A stretch of DNA of 64,000 nt from VXNE01 sp965203615 (GTDB lineage: Bacteria; Pseudomonadota; Gammaproteobacteria; Pseudomonadales; Azotimanducaceae): the NCBI GenBank assembly GCA_965203615.1, contig OZ241900.1, positions 1,364,001-1,428,000 of the forward strand. The letters are read 5' to 3'. Position 1 is the stretch's first letter; the number at the start of each line of letters is the position of its first letter. The notes below the pieces were generated by a model. It was given only the letters and a program-made list of their open reading frames with translations. It had not been told where the DNA came from and made no database searches. Positions 39,723 through 49,043 of this stretch are shown here, in pieces. The translations under genes were made by a program, and so were the position numbers.

Positions 39723-39797
39723 AAAGTGCGGGGCTTGCGTGATTGCGAACGCCTTGCCTTGATCGAGCCCGCTAGAGCCTGCTGGTGAAGAGGGGGC

Positions 39798-39977
39798 CTA
39801 AGCCCGCCTGGGTTTGAGAACTAGTTGTTTGCGGCCGCCGCTGGCGGGTCCCTGGCCGCTCACGCCCATGGGAACTTGTTGAATCCTGTTGCCGGACTTG
39901 AGATACGTGTCAACATCTGCCGCCAGTTGCTCCCGAGTCCGGGCAATTGCAGCATCGGTGCGTGATCGATTGGCCAT
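39798..39977 (-). CDS. Small protein with SutA-like motif
   Basis: A 59-residue basic protein, reading ARTREQLAADVDTYLKSGNR, then IQQVPMGVSG and a basic tail (GGRKQLVLKPRRA). The helix followed by YLKSGNRIQQVP resembles the core of the Pseudomonas transcription regulator SutA (a helix then FLARGGKVQEIE). SutA itself is longer, with acidic arms that this protein lacks. The ATG at 39977 has AGGGAGAGG upstream. The function is a guess from one motif. It is monocistronic and divergent from the carboxylase gene. Confidence 0.6.
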   Translation of the reverse strand: MANRSRTDAAIARTREQLAADVDTYLKSGNRIQQVPMGVSGQGPASGGRKQLVLKPRRA

Positions 39978-40278
39978 GTAGCCTCTCCCTAGTTTTCTCT
40001 TATTGCTTCCCCAGTAGATATAAAGATTAGCACAGTCGGCGATTTTTTCAGTCTTGACGTGGGCATTTGCCCCGTTCTCGCGTGGGAATGGCACGTTTGT
40101 TGCTGTGCCCTGGGGCCTCAAATGCCCGTCCCGCAAAGGCCTGACCGGCCTGGAACAGCAGCCGACTCACGTCAAACGAATATCGACGGGTTCAGCGCAC
40201 GACATCGAAGTAAAATGCCGCCTTCCAACGGGCACAACCGTCCGTTTGCGCACGCGAAATGAACATTCCGGAGGATCC
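39978..40278. other. 301-bp divergent intergenic region
   Basis: Separates the small SutA-like gene (minus) from the acyl-CoA carboxylase gene (plus) and should contain both promoters. It holds an AT-rich stretch (about 40000-40050) next to the small gene. A good ribosome-binding site, GGAGGAT (40270-40276), precedes the carboxylase ATG. No repeat or RNA structure was recognised. Confidence 0.4.
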
Positions 40279-43200
40279 ATGCGTTTCGATGCCTTGCTCA
40301 TTGCCAATCGCGGCGAGATCGCCATTCGTATCGTCCGGGCTGCGGCCGAACTGGGGTTGCGAACGGTGGCCGTGCATTCGGTCGACGATGCCGAGAGCCT
40401 GCACACGAGAGTCGCGGACGAAGCGGTAGCGCTGCCCGGAAGCGGCGCGCGCGCCTACCTGGACCAGGAAGCGATCGTCGCGGCCGCGCGCGAGGCCGGA
40501 TGTGGCGCCATCCATCCGGGGTACGGATTCCTCGCCGAGCGAGCGGACTTTGCCCGTCTTTGCGCCGACGCAGAAATGGTATTCATCGGACCGTCGCCAG
40601 AACATCTCGAACTGTTCGGCGACAAGGTCCGCGCGCGATCGGCTGCCGCGGCGGCGGGTGTCCCGGTACTCAGGGGATGCGATCAGCCGGTGTCCCTGGA
40701 GGAGGCAAGGGAGTTTTTCGCATCGTGCGATGGCGGCGCGATGATCATCAAGGCGGTAGCGGGGGGCGGCGGGCGCGGCACCCGGGTGGTTCACGCTCCC
40801 GGGGAGATTGAAGCCGCCTACGCCCGTTGCCGGTCCGAAGCCCAAGCGGCGTTCGGCGTTGCCGACGTCTACGTGGAAGAGTTCCTGCCGCGCGCGCGCC
40901 ACGTTGAAGTACAGATCGTCGGCGACCATCACGGCGCTGTCGCGCATCTCGGCGAACGCGAGTGCAGCGTGCAGCGTCGGCATCAGAAGGTCGTTGAAGT
41001 AGCGCCGGCACCCGGCCTCGCCGACGAGGTGAGGGACGCCATCATCGCAGACGCCGTCCGTTTCGCCGGCAATGAGCGCTATGCCAGTCTCGGCACGTTC
41101 GAGTTCCTCGTCGACGCCTCGAACGGCGACAACGTGCGGCCATTCGCGTTCATCGAGACGAATGCCCGACTGCAGGTCGAGCACACGGTAACCGAAGAGG
41201 TGACCGGCGTGGACATCGTACAGGCGCAGATTCGGCTCGCCGCTGGCGCGACGCTCTCCGACCTCGGTCTCGACGCGCCCGACATCGCCCGGCCCCGGGG
41301 CTACGCCATTCAGGCCCGCGTCAACATGGAAACCCTAGGCGAGGACGGTAGCGTACGACCCGCCGGTGGCGTGCTGACGGTCTACGAAGCGCCGAACGGC
41401 CCCGGCGTGCGCACCGACGGTTTCGGCTATGCCGGATACCAGACCAGTGCCGCCTTCGACTCGCTGCTGGCAAAGGTGATCGGCCATTCGCCCTCGTCCG
41501 ACTTCGGTGCCGCCGTGGCGCGCACTTCCCGCGCGCTGTCCGAGTTCCGGCTCGGCGGCGTCGACAGCAACATCGGTTTCCTGCGCAACGTTCTCGACCA
41601 TGACGACTTCGCTGCCGGCCGCGTATACACGCGCTGGGTCGACGAACACTTGGCACAGCTTGCGTCACCGCGCTCCGACATGCCGCAACGCTTCGTTCAG
41701 ACGCCCGAGCCAAACGGCGGGGAAGGCGTTGCAACCGGTTTCGCGGGTGCGCGCGTGGACACAAGCGACCCGCTCGCGCTCTTCGATCACGATGCGAGAG
41801 TCAAGTCGGAGCAGAAGGCGACGCCGGAAGCACCCCCGATCACGGCGCCCGACGGCGCCGGCGGCCTGAGCTCGCCCATCCAGGGAACCATCGTGTCGCT
41901 CGACGTGGCCATTGGCGAAGAAGTCCGAGAAGGTCAGCAGGTGGCTGTGGTCGAGGCCATGAAGATGGAGCATGTCATCGCCGCGGACCGCGACGGCATC
42001 GTCCGCGAGATCACCATGGGACAGGGCGATGTGGTGCGCGAGGGCTATCCCATCGTGTTCATCGAGGAGGCCGACGTGACCGGCGGCGCCACCGCGTCCG
42101 TGGAACAGCTCGACCCCGACCACATCCGCCCCGACCTCGAGCAGACCTATGAACGTCACGCCTACGTGCTCGACGAGAACCGGCCGGAAGCCGTTGCCAA
42201 GCGCTACGCGCGCGGCTACCGGATGCCCCGGGAGAACATCGATCAACTGGTCGACGAAGGCTCATTCAAGGAGTACTGGCCGCTGATCGTCGCGCGCCAG
42301 CACCAACGCCACGACATGGAGACGCTGCGCCGGAACACGCCGGCCGATGGTGTCGTGGCCGGCCTCGGCACGATCAACGGCGACCTGTTTGGCGAGGAGC
42401 GCGCGCGCGCCATGGTGGTCCACTACGACTACACGGTGCTCGCCGGCACCCAGGGCGGACGCAACCACTACAAGCAGGACCGCATGTTCGAACTGGCCAA
42501 CCGGTTCCGCATCCCCCTCGTCCTGTTCGGAGAGGGCGGCGGCGGCCGGCCGGGCGACGACAAGCGGGGACCGGGCGTGGCGTTCGATACGCACACGTTC
42601 ACCCAGTTCTCGAAGCTCTCCGGACTCGTGCCGCTGGTCAGTGTCATAAACGGCCGCACGTTCGCCGGCAACACCGCGCTGGTGGCGTGCTGCGACATCA
42701 TCATCGCCACCGAACGCACGACCGTGGCCATGGGCGGGCCCGCCATGATCGAAGGCGGCGGACTCGGTATCTACACGCCGGAGGAAGTCGGCCCGATGTC
42801 GTTCCAGGTGCCGAACGGCGTCGTCGACATCCTCGCAAAGGACGAGGAAGAGGCCGTCGAGGTGGCGAAGAAGTACCTTTCCTACTTCCAGGGCAGCCTC
42901 GACGACTGGGAAGCCCCCGATCAGCGTCGGCTGCGGCACATCGTTCCCGAAAACCGGCTGCGCCTTTACGACATGCGCGAAATCGTCCACACGATCGCGG
43001 ACGTGGACTCCGTGCTCGAGATTCGCGAGAAGTTCGGCATCGGAGTGATCACCGCGTTCATTCGCGTGGAGGGCCATCCGATGGGCGTTATCGCCAACAA
43101 CCCGCACCACCTCGCGGGGGCCATCGACTCCGACGGGGCCGACAAGGGCGCGCGCTTCATCCAGCTCTGCGATGCCTTCGACATCCCCGTGCTGAGCCTG

Positions 43201-43680
43201 ATGGACTGCCCGGGAATGATGGTCGGGCCGGACGTGGAGCGCACAGCCCTCGTCCGCCACTGCACGCGGATGTTCAATGCCGGGGCCAACATGACGACAC
43301 CGCTGTTCGGCGTGGTCGTGCGCAAGGCTTACGGGCTGGGCGTGCAGGCAATGTGCGGCGCCAGTTCCCTGGTCGGATTCTTCACTGTCGCCTGGCCGAC
43401 CGCGGAGTTCGCCGGCATGAATATCGAAGGCGCGGTAAAGCTCGGCTTCCGCAAGGAACTCGCCGCCATCGAGGACCCCGACGCGCGTCGCCTGGAGTTC
43501 GAGAGCCGCGTCAACACCGCCTACGAAAATGCCAGGGCCATCAACGCCGGCGTCGGCGGTGGCCTGGACGACGTGATCGACCCCGCCGACACCCGCGCCT
43601 GGATCACGAGCAGCCTGCGGCGGTTACCACCCACTCCACCGCGCACGGAGAAGAAGTATCCTTACATCGATACTTGGTAG
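40279..43680 (+). CDS. Single-chain acyl-CoA carboxylase: biotin carboxylase, BCCP and carboxyltransferase fused
   Basis: A 1133-residue multidomain enzyme. Residues 1-450 are biotin carboxylase (LLIANRGEIAIRIVRAA, ATP-grasp loop KAVAGGGGRGTRVV, EECSVQRRHQK-type block seen as ERECSVQRRHQKVVE, FIETNARLQVEHTVTEE). Residues about 525-600 are the biotin carrier with EAMKMEH and biotinylated Lys562. Residues about 630-1133 are the carboxyltransferase (GLGTINGDLFG, VLAGTQGGRNHYKQDRM, DCPGMMVGPDVER, FTVAWPTAEFAGMNIEGAV). Most bacterial acetyl- or propionyl-CoA carboxylases split these over two to four genes. One-chain enzymes with broad or long-chain acyl-CoA range are known. The acyl substrate is not predictable here. 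Confidence 0.93.
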   Translation: MRFDALLIANRGEIAIRIVRAAAELGLRTVAVHSVDDAESLHTRVADEAVALPGSGARAYLDQEAIVAAAREAGCGAIHPGYGFLAERADFARLCADAEMVFIGPSPEHLELFGDKVRARSAAAAAGVPVLRGCDQPVSLEEAREFFASCDGGAMIIKAVAGGGGRGTRVVHAPGEIEAAYARCRSEAQAAFGVADVYVEEFLPRARHVEVQIVGDHHGAVAHLGERECSVQRRHQKVVEVAPAPGLADEVRDAIIADAVRFAGNERYASLGTFEFLVDASNGDNVRPFAFIETNARLQVEHTVTEEVTGVDIVQAQIRLAAGATLSDLGLDAPDIARPRGYAIQARVNMETLGEDGSVRPAGGVLTVYEAPNGPGVRTDGFGYAGYQTSAAFDSLLAKVIGHSPSSDFGAAVARTSRALSEFRLGGVDSNIGFLRNVLDHDDFAAGRVYTRWVDEHLAQLASPRSDMPQRFVQTPEPNGGEGVATGFAGARVDTSDPLALFDHDARVKSEQKATPEAPPITAPDGAGGLSSPIQGTIVSLDVAIGEEVREGQQVAVVEAMKMEHVIAADRDGIVREITMGQGDVVREGYPIVFIEEADVTGGATASVEQLDPDHIRPDLEQTYERHAYVLDENRPEAVAKRYARGYRMPRENIDQLVDEGSFKEYWPLIVARQHQRHDMETLRRNTPADGVVAGLGTINGDLFGEERARAMVVHYDYTVLAGTQGGRNHYKQDRMFELANRFRIPLVLFGEGGGGRPGDDKRGPGVAFDTHTFTQFSKLSGLVPLVSVINGRTFAGNTALVACCDIIIATERTTVAMGGPAMIEGGGLGIYTPEEVGPMSFQVPNGVVDILAKDEEEAVEVAKKYLSYFQGSLDDWEAPDQRRLRHIVPENRLRLYDMREIVHTIADVDSVLEIREKFGIGVITAFIRVEGHPMGVIANNPHHLAGAIDSDGADKGARFIQLCDAFDIPVLSLMDCPGMMVGPDVERTALVRHCTRMFNAGANMTTPLFGVVVRKAYGLGVQAMCGASSLVGFFTVAWPTAEFAGMNIEGAVKLGFRKELAAIEDPDARRLEFESRVNTAYENARAINAGVGGGLDDVIDPADTRAWITSSLRRLPPTPPRTEKKYPYIDTW

Positions 43681-43714
43681 TCGCTTGCAAACTGAAGAAG
43701 AAGGAACCGATACC

Positions 43715-44230
43715 ATGCAGAAAGCAAACCGATGTGCGGCAATTGTGGTCGCAGGACTCGCCGCGTTGTGCTGCGCCAACGCCAGCGCGGGAGCGGACGA
43801 CGTGATGGCGAAACTCACGGCGCTCGAAGGGGAGTGGACTTTCCTCGACGAAAACGGGGAAGACACGGGGGTCGTCGGCGCCGTCTTCAAACCCACGGCG
43901 AACGGATCGGCGGTGCGCGAGGTCATGATGCCCGGCGGCGACCACGAAATGCTGAACGTGTATCACGCCGATGGTGACCGCGTGCTGATGACCCACTATT
44001 GCGCGGCCGGAAACCAGCCGCGCCTGGAGATCGTGCAGGCTGGCGAAGACCGCCTCGAACTGCGTTTCGAAAGCATCACCAACCTGGCCCGCGAGGGCGC
44101 CAACCACATGCACCAGGCCGATTTCCAATGGCACGGTCCCGACCGCCTCACCACCTACTGGTACAGCAGGCGGGACGGCAAGCTGTCCGAAGAGGCCACC
44201 GTGATTGACCTGGCGAGAAACACTCAGTAG
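43715..44230 (+). CDS. Secreted protein of unknown function
   Basis: A 171-residue protein with a signal peptide (ANRCAAIVVAGLAALCCANASA) and a beta-rich mature part: LTALEGEWTFLDENGED, VFKPTANGSAVREVMMPGG, LNVYHADGDRVLMTHYCAAGNQP, FQWHGPDRLTTYWYSRRDG. The pattern of alternating strands with Trp near the start of the mature chain suggests a lipocalin-like or DUF1579-like barrel. AAGGAA lies 9 bp before the ATG. The next gene begins directly at its stop, so the two are probably co-expressed. I cannot name a function. Confidence 0.75.
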   Translation: MQKANRCAAIVVAGLAALCCANASAGADDVMAKLTALEGEWTFLDENGEDTGVVGAVFKPTANGSAVREVMMPGGDHEMLNVYHADGDRVLMTHYCAAGNQPRLEIVQAGEDRLELRFESITNLAREGANHMHQADFQWHGPDRLTTYWYSRRDGKLSEEATVIDLARNTQ

Positions 44231-45697
44231 ATGCAGGCCGAGGCGTTCGTCCGCACCGTAGCCGCGCTCCTGATCGGTCCGGTTGCGGCGTTCGCCGAAG
44301 AAATCCCGCAACCGCTGGCGAACCCGCTGCTGGACGAGATTCCGCAGGGCGATATCGTCGTCGCGGCCGTGCCGTTCGTGCGTGCCCCGAAAACAACCGA
44401 TCCCGCCAAGCCGGTCGGCACCAACGACGCGTATGCGCGCATCCAGTACCTGATGCCCATGCCGGACGGCTCCGGACGGCTGGCGTTCAACGACCTGCGC
44501 GGGATTCTCTACGTGACCGATGCATCGGGCAGGGAGCCCCTCGTCTATCTCGATCTCAACGCACAGGACGTCGGCTTCTACAACGCCGCGTACCCCAATG
44601 AAACCGGACTGCTCGGATTCGCCTTTCACCCGCAGTTTGCCGACGAGGGGAAACCCGGTTACGGGAAGTTCTACACGGCGTTTACCGCGGTGCCAGCCGG
44701 CTTCGGTTCCGGCATTGACGATGCCGCTCTCCGGCAACTCATGTTCTACGTGAGCGGACAGGACCAGACGGATGTGATCCGCGAGTGGACGGCGACCGAC
44801 CCCGCCGCCGACATCTTCGAGGGCACGTCCCGGGAGATCTTCCGCAACGCGCAGTTCGCGGCGACGCACAACATCGGAACGATCGCGTTCAATCCCTCCG
44901 CTTCCGAGGACTCGCCCGACTACGGCCTGCTCTATGTTTCCATCGGCGACGGCGGCTCGGCCAATGACCCGGAGGACAACGGACAGGATCTCGCGACACC
45001 TCTCGGGGCGATCCTCCGGATCGATCCCCTGAGTCCCGGCAAGGACCGCGCCTACGGAATTCCTGCAGACAATCCGTTCGTGGACCGCGCAGGCGCGGCG
45101 CCGGAAATATGGGCCTACGGCATCCGGCATGCGCAGCACTTTTCGTGGGACGAGGACGGCCGCATGTTCATCAACGACATCGGTCAGGACCAGATCGAGG
45201 AGATCAACCTGGGCGTTGCCGGCGGGAACTATGGCTGGCGCCTTCGCGAGGGCACGTTTGCCACCGCCTTTGGAGTTGGAACTGCCGGGATCGGCAGCGT
45301 CTTCCCAGCCCCGCTCACCGACGGGGAACCCTTCGTGTACCCGGTGGCGCAATACGACCATGACGAGGGCTACGCCATCGGCAGCGGCTTCGTCTACCGC
45401 GGTACGGGAATTCCCTCGCTGCGCGGCCGATACGTCTTCGCCGACATCACGCGCGGCAGGATATTCACCATCGAGACAGACGCGCTGCGTCCGGGCCATC
45501 CGGTGCCGATCGAGGAGCTGCGGGTGATGCTCGACGGCGAGGAGCGCACGTTGCTGGACGTGGTCGGATACGGGAATACGTATCACGGGGGGCTACGCGC
45601 CGACCTCCGGCTCGGGCTCGACGCGGCCGGCGACCTGTATCTCCTGACCAAGGGGGATGGCTGGATCCGAAAGTTGGTCTGGATACCAAGTTCGTAA
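44231..45697 (+). CDS. PQQ-dependent sugar dehydrogenase-like beta-propeller protein
   Basis: A 488-residue secreted protein (signal RTVAALLIGPVAAFA) with the six-bladed propeller of soluble glucose/aldose dehydrogenases (GSDH, YliI). Characteristic blocks are ETGLLGFAFHPQF, HNIGTIAFNPSA, LYVSIGDGGSANDP, LGAILRIDPLSPGKDRAYGIPADNPF, IWAYGIRHAQHFSWDEDGRMF and DIGQDQIEEINLG. It probably oxidises a sugar or polyol with PQQ in the periplasm. PQQ synthesis genes are not in the window. It begins right after the stop of the preceding secreted protein, so the two form an operon. Confidence 0.9.
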   Translation: MQAEAFVRTVAALLIGPVAAFAEEIPQPLANPLLDEIPQGDIVVAAVPFVRAPKTTDPAKPVGTNDAYARIQYLMPMPDGSGRLAFNDLRGILYVTDASGREPLVYLDLNAQDVGFYNAAYPNETGLLGFAFHPQFADEGKPGYGKFYTAFTAVPAGFGSGIDDAALRQLMFYVSGQDQTDVIREWTATDPAADIFEGTSREIFRNAQFAATHNIGTIAFNPSASEDSPDYGLLYVSIGDGGSANDPEDNGQDLATPLGAILRIDPLSPGKDRAYGIPADNPFVDRAGAAPEIWAYGIRHAQHFSWDEDGRMFINDIGQDQIEEINLGVAGGNYGWRLREGTFATAFGVGTAGIGSVFPAPLTDGEPFVYPVAQYDHDEGYAIGSGFVYRGTGIPSLRGRYVFADITRGRIFTIETDALRPGHPVPIEELRVMLDGEERTLLDVVGYGNTYHGGLRADLRLGLDAAGDLYLLTKGDGWIRKLVWIPSS

Positions 45698-45733
45698 TCA
45701 CGCAAACCAACAGGCACAGGAGGACCTTGGCAA

Positions 45734-46552
45734 ATGCACATCGGAGTTGGCTTGCGGAACATGGGCGAACAGTCGACGCCGGCGACCATGGCGGCCTGCG
45801 CCCGCGCCGCCGAGCAGGCTGGTCTTGAGTCCATCTGGGTCACGGACCACATCGCCATTCCGCCCGACGACGCCGAAGGCTCCGGCGGCCGCTACGTCGA
45901 CCCTCTCATCGCCCTGGGGTGGCTGGCTGGCGTCACGCAGACCATCAAGCTCGGTGTCGGCGTACTGATCCTTCCCTATCGTCCGGCGCTTCCCGTCGCC
46001 AAGCAGATCGCCAGCGTACAGGAGCTATCCGGCGAGCGGTTGCTGCTCGGCGTGGGTGTCGGCTGGATGGAGGCGGAGTTCCGCGCCCTCGGCGTCCAAC
46101 GCCGTCGCCGCGGGCGCATCTCCGATGAGACCCTCGCCTTCATCCGCGACTGTTTCGACCACGACCAAGTCACGGCGAACCGTCAGCCGTTCCTTTTCAG
46201 ACCCCGGCCCGCATGTCCTCCCATTTACATCGGCGGCGCCGCGCCCCACGCGCTCGAGCGGGCCGCGAAGTACGGCGACGGCTGGTTCCCCACGGGAATG
46301 ACGCCTGAACTGCTGCCCGAAGCGCGCGCCCGGTATGCGCAGACCTGCGCAGCACAGGGGAGGCCTGTCGGCGAGGTCGTGGTCATGGGGCGCTTGCCAC
46401 TGGACGACGCCGGCGCTGCGGCGGAACGCCTGCACGACTTCGCCGAGGCGGGCGCGGTGCGTTTCGTGGCGAGCGGCGCTTACGCGGACAGCGACGAGTA
46501 CCGGCACAATGTTGAGGCATTGGCGGGAGCAGTAGACGAAGCGGGCCTGTAA
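45734..46552 (+). CDS. LLM-class (F420-type) flavin-dependent oxidoreductase
   Basis: A 272-residue luciferase-like TIM-barrel enzyme. Landmarks are ARAAEQAGLESIWVTDHIAI, IKLGVGVLILPYRPALPVAK, LSGERLLLGVGVGWMEAEF, PPIYIGGAAPHALERAAKYG and DGWFPTG. This branch is usually annotated as F420-dependent, but FMN use cannot be excluded. The start is confirmed by AGGAGG about 10 bp upstream. It differs clearly from the LLM protein at 36.1 kb, so they are not recent duplicates. It is convergent with the SulP gene, 18 bp apart. Confidence 0.9.
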   Translation: MHIGVGLRNMGEQSTPATMAACARAAEQAGLESIWVTDHIAIPPDDAEGSGGRYVDPLIALGWLAGVTQTIKLGVGVLILPYRPALPVAKQIASVQELSGERLLLGVGVGWMEAEFRALGVQRRRRGRISDETLAFIRDCFDHDQVTANRQPFLFRPRPACPPIYIGGAAPHALERAAKYGDGWFPTGMTPELLPEARARYAQTCAAQGRPVGEVVVMGRLPLDDAGAAAERLHDFAEAGAVRFVASGAYADSDEYRHNVEALAGAVDEAGL

Positions 46553-46570
46553 GCCGCTAACCCGGTTTGC

Positions 46571-48787
46571 TTATTCCCGGCCTTCGGATTCGATGTCCTC
46601 ACTGTCCGCCGGTGTCCGGCTGCGCATGGTGACATCCACGACGAAACTGTAGAACCTGACGACCAACTCCCGCCGGTGCGTCTCCAGCCATCGCCGGTCG
46701 GCGGGCTTCAGCAGCAGAGCACGACAGGGCTCTTCCGCGACCACTGAAGCCACGCTGTCCGCCATGGCGCCCGCAGGCTGCACCACATCACCCGGTTCGC
46801 ACTGGTACAGGCGCATTCCGTTCGCATCGAAGGCCGAGGCGCGGCCCGACAGCAGCAGCGATAGTCCTTCGTCGCGGGTTCCCGACCCGTCAAGCGTCTC
46901 GCCCGCGCCATACTCCCGCGCTTCCAGCCAATCGCTCAGATCGTCGATCAGATCCTCGAATCGAATCTGGCGTTCGAGGCGCTGCTCAAGGTCTGCCGAG
47001 GCCTCCTCCAGCAGCCTGGCACGCCGTTGGTCCCCCAGGTCGTCATCGGTATTCCATGCCTCGATCACGATGTCCTCGCAACGCTCGAGAGCGCGCTCCG
47101 CATCCGGCTCGACGATCACAGTCGCCAGTGTGGACGCCGGCAGGTTGCGCTCAAACTCGCGCAACAGGTGTTCGGGCAGTGCGGCGAGGACCAGTGTTAC
47201 GTCGGCCGCGCGCGCGGCTTCCAACGCCCTGGACAACGCATTCATGGCCGAGTAGTCGGCACCGGAGACGGCGGAGAAGTCGAGCATCAGGCACGTGGGT
47301 TTCGTGGCACCGCCCACGGTCTCCCTCAGTTGATCCGCCAGGCGACCGACGCTGCCGAAGAAGATATAGCCGCACAGCCGGTAGCCAATCGCCCGGTGTC
47401 CCTCGTCGATCAGAATGGCGCGGTCGGGCACGGAACGGGCCTTGTTGCTCCGCTGCTCCCGGGCCGTGAAACGCGACTCGACGGGGTCCATGCGGCTGAG
47501 TCGAACCGCAAAGAACACCAGGGTCGCCAGCATTCCCGCGCCGACACCTTCCAGCAGCCCGAAGGCGTTGATCGCGACAAAGATCAGCGCGACGATTCCG
47601 AACTCGATCCGGGGGAGCCGCCTGTAGCTCCTGAACATGCCCTCGTCGAGCATGCCGACGCCGGCAAAGACCAGTATCCCCCCGACGAGCGCTGTCGGCA
47701 CCAACTCCAGCATCCCGTCGCCCAGAAACAGCGCCCCGCCGATCACCATCGCGGCCACCACCCCGGTCAAACGGGTGTCGGCGCCGAACAGCTTGCTCCT
47801 GAGCGACGCCGGCACGACGATCGTAGCGACGGTTCCCCCGCCGAGCCCCGCTACCACGCTCGCAATCCCGCCCGACTGGAATTCCCGGTCCCAGTCCAGT
47901 TCCTGGTTCGCCGCCACTTCCAGCCCGGCGATGTTCATGACGACCGCAATCAACGCGACGAGAACCAGCGCGATCATGTTGGGAATCTGCATAGCGATCG
48001 CGCCCCAGTCCGCGCGCGCCAGATCGGTGGGGAACAGTGCCGGCCAAAGATCTCCGCCTCCCGTACTCCTCAACAGCAAGCCCATATCGCGCGCCTGGGC
48101 GCCCGATATGTCCAACGCGGCCAGCGCGAGGTGATACGCGCCCACTGCAATCGCGACGCTGACGGGCAGTATCAACGGGTTGCGCCACCGCTTCATGGCC
48201 CAGTACAGGACAATCCCGTAGGCAACCCCCGGACCCCAGCGCCAAAGCAACGCGGGCACCGTCTCCCGGCCAGATTCCGTAGCCATCAGGGACAGGGCCG
48301 CGATGCACACCGCCCCGCCGATCCCGGCCACGAAGCCTGCGGCGACGGGATACGGCACTAAGCGCACGACGTGGGCTATGCGAAAGCGTCCGATCATCAG
48401 GCAACCGATGCCGGTGAGCACCGCGCAGATCATCAGCGCCGCAGCCGCGCTGACGAACAGCGCATCCCCGCTCGCGTCCATCGTCGAAGCGATGATGCCC
48501 ATCCCGATGACCAGCGCGGGGGAAAGAGCCGCAATGACACCGCGAAAGCCGCCAGCCAGCGCCATCACCAAACACGCGGCGAAGGCCCCAAACAGGACGA
48601 GCCCCACGCCCTGGGATGCATGTGGCGACAGGGGCCCGGAAAATATGAAGGTCGCGAACGCGATGTGGGAGACGACCAGTCCGAGCCCCGACGTCCCTCC
48701 CGCGGAAAGCGCGGCGAACGCCTTGGGGGACGCGAGGTCTGCCCACATCTCCCTGGCGAGCTCGGCGACTTGCGACTTCAACCGCAC
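46571..48787 (-). CDS. SulP-family anion transporter with STAS and cNMP-binding-like C-terminal domains
   Basis: A protein of about 738 residues (767 if a GTG at 48874 is used). The N-terminal two-thirds form the SLC26/SulP transport domain with many hydrophobic helices (LVLFGAFAACLVMALAGGF, LVPYPVAAGFVAGIGGAVCI). A STAS domain follows (CLMLDFSAVSGADYSAMNAL), and the last 150 residues resemble a cyclic-nucleotide-binding jelly roll (EGLSLLLSGRASAFDANGMR, PGDVVQPAGAMADSVASVVA). Such three-part SulP proteins exist in bacteria and probably import sulfate, bicarbonate or C4-dicarboxylates. It is monocistronic and the anion is unknown. Confidence 0.88.
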   Translation of the reverse strand: MRLKSQVAELAREMWADLASPKAFAALSAGGTSGLGLVVSHIAFATFIFSGPLSPHASQGVGLVLFGAFAACLVMALAGGFRGVIAALSPALVIGMGIIASTMDASGDALFVSAAAALMICAVLTGIGCLMIGRFRIAHVVRLVPYPVAAGFVAGIGGAVCIAALSLMATESGRETVPALLWRWGPGVAYGIVLYWAMKRWRNPLILPVSVAIAVGAYHLALAALDISGAQARDMGLLLRSTGGGDLWPALFPTDLARADWGAIAMQIPNMIALVLVALIAVVMNIAGLEVAANQELDWDREFQSGGIASVVAGLGGGTVATIVVPASLRSKLFGADTRLTGVVAAMVIGGALFLGDGMLELVPTALVGGILVFAGVGMLDEGMFRSYRRLPRIEFGIVALIFVAINAFGLLEGVGAGMLATLVFFAVRLSRMDPVESRFTAREQRSNKARSVPDRAILIDEGHRAIGYRLCGYIFFGSVGRLADQLRETVGGATKPTCLMLDFSAVSGADYSAMNALSRALEAARAADVTLVLAALPEHLLREFERNLPASTLATVIVEPDAERALERCEDIVIEAWNTDDDLGDQRRARLLEEASADLEQRLERQIRFEDLIDDLSDWLEAREYGAGETLDGSGTRDEGLSLLLSGRASAFDANGMRLYQCEPGDVVQPAGAMADSVASVVAEEPCRALLLKPADRRWLETHRRELVVRFYSFVVDVTMRSRTPADSEDIESEGRE

Positions 48788-49043
48788 GCTCTCACGCCTA
48801 CCCCCCGAACACGACTGTGAATCCCAGTGGCTGCAATCCCGTCGGTCCGGCGTCGCCCAGACACCCTCAGCCACCGACTAACGCTTCCCTGCACCTTAGC
48901 CTGATCGACCATTCAAGTCACACGCCTGCAGCCACCGTTCGGCCCTCCCCTCCAATGTCGCGCCAGCAAGGTCGCGCAGGGTCCATCTTGACAACCACCG
49001 GTGGCCATAGCCAACATGCGCCGGGCTATGGCGCCGTGATCCT

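Noticed and set aside
39371..39797. Insertion sequence remnant
   Set aside because: No transposase-like frame or flanking target duplication was seen; the patch is explained better by small interspersed repeats.
43604..45586. 660-codon minus-strand frame over the secreted protein and PQQ dehydrogenase genes
   Set aside because: Antisense shadow; the plus strand has two genes with signal peptides, ribosome-binding sites and family motifs.
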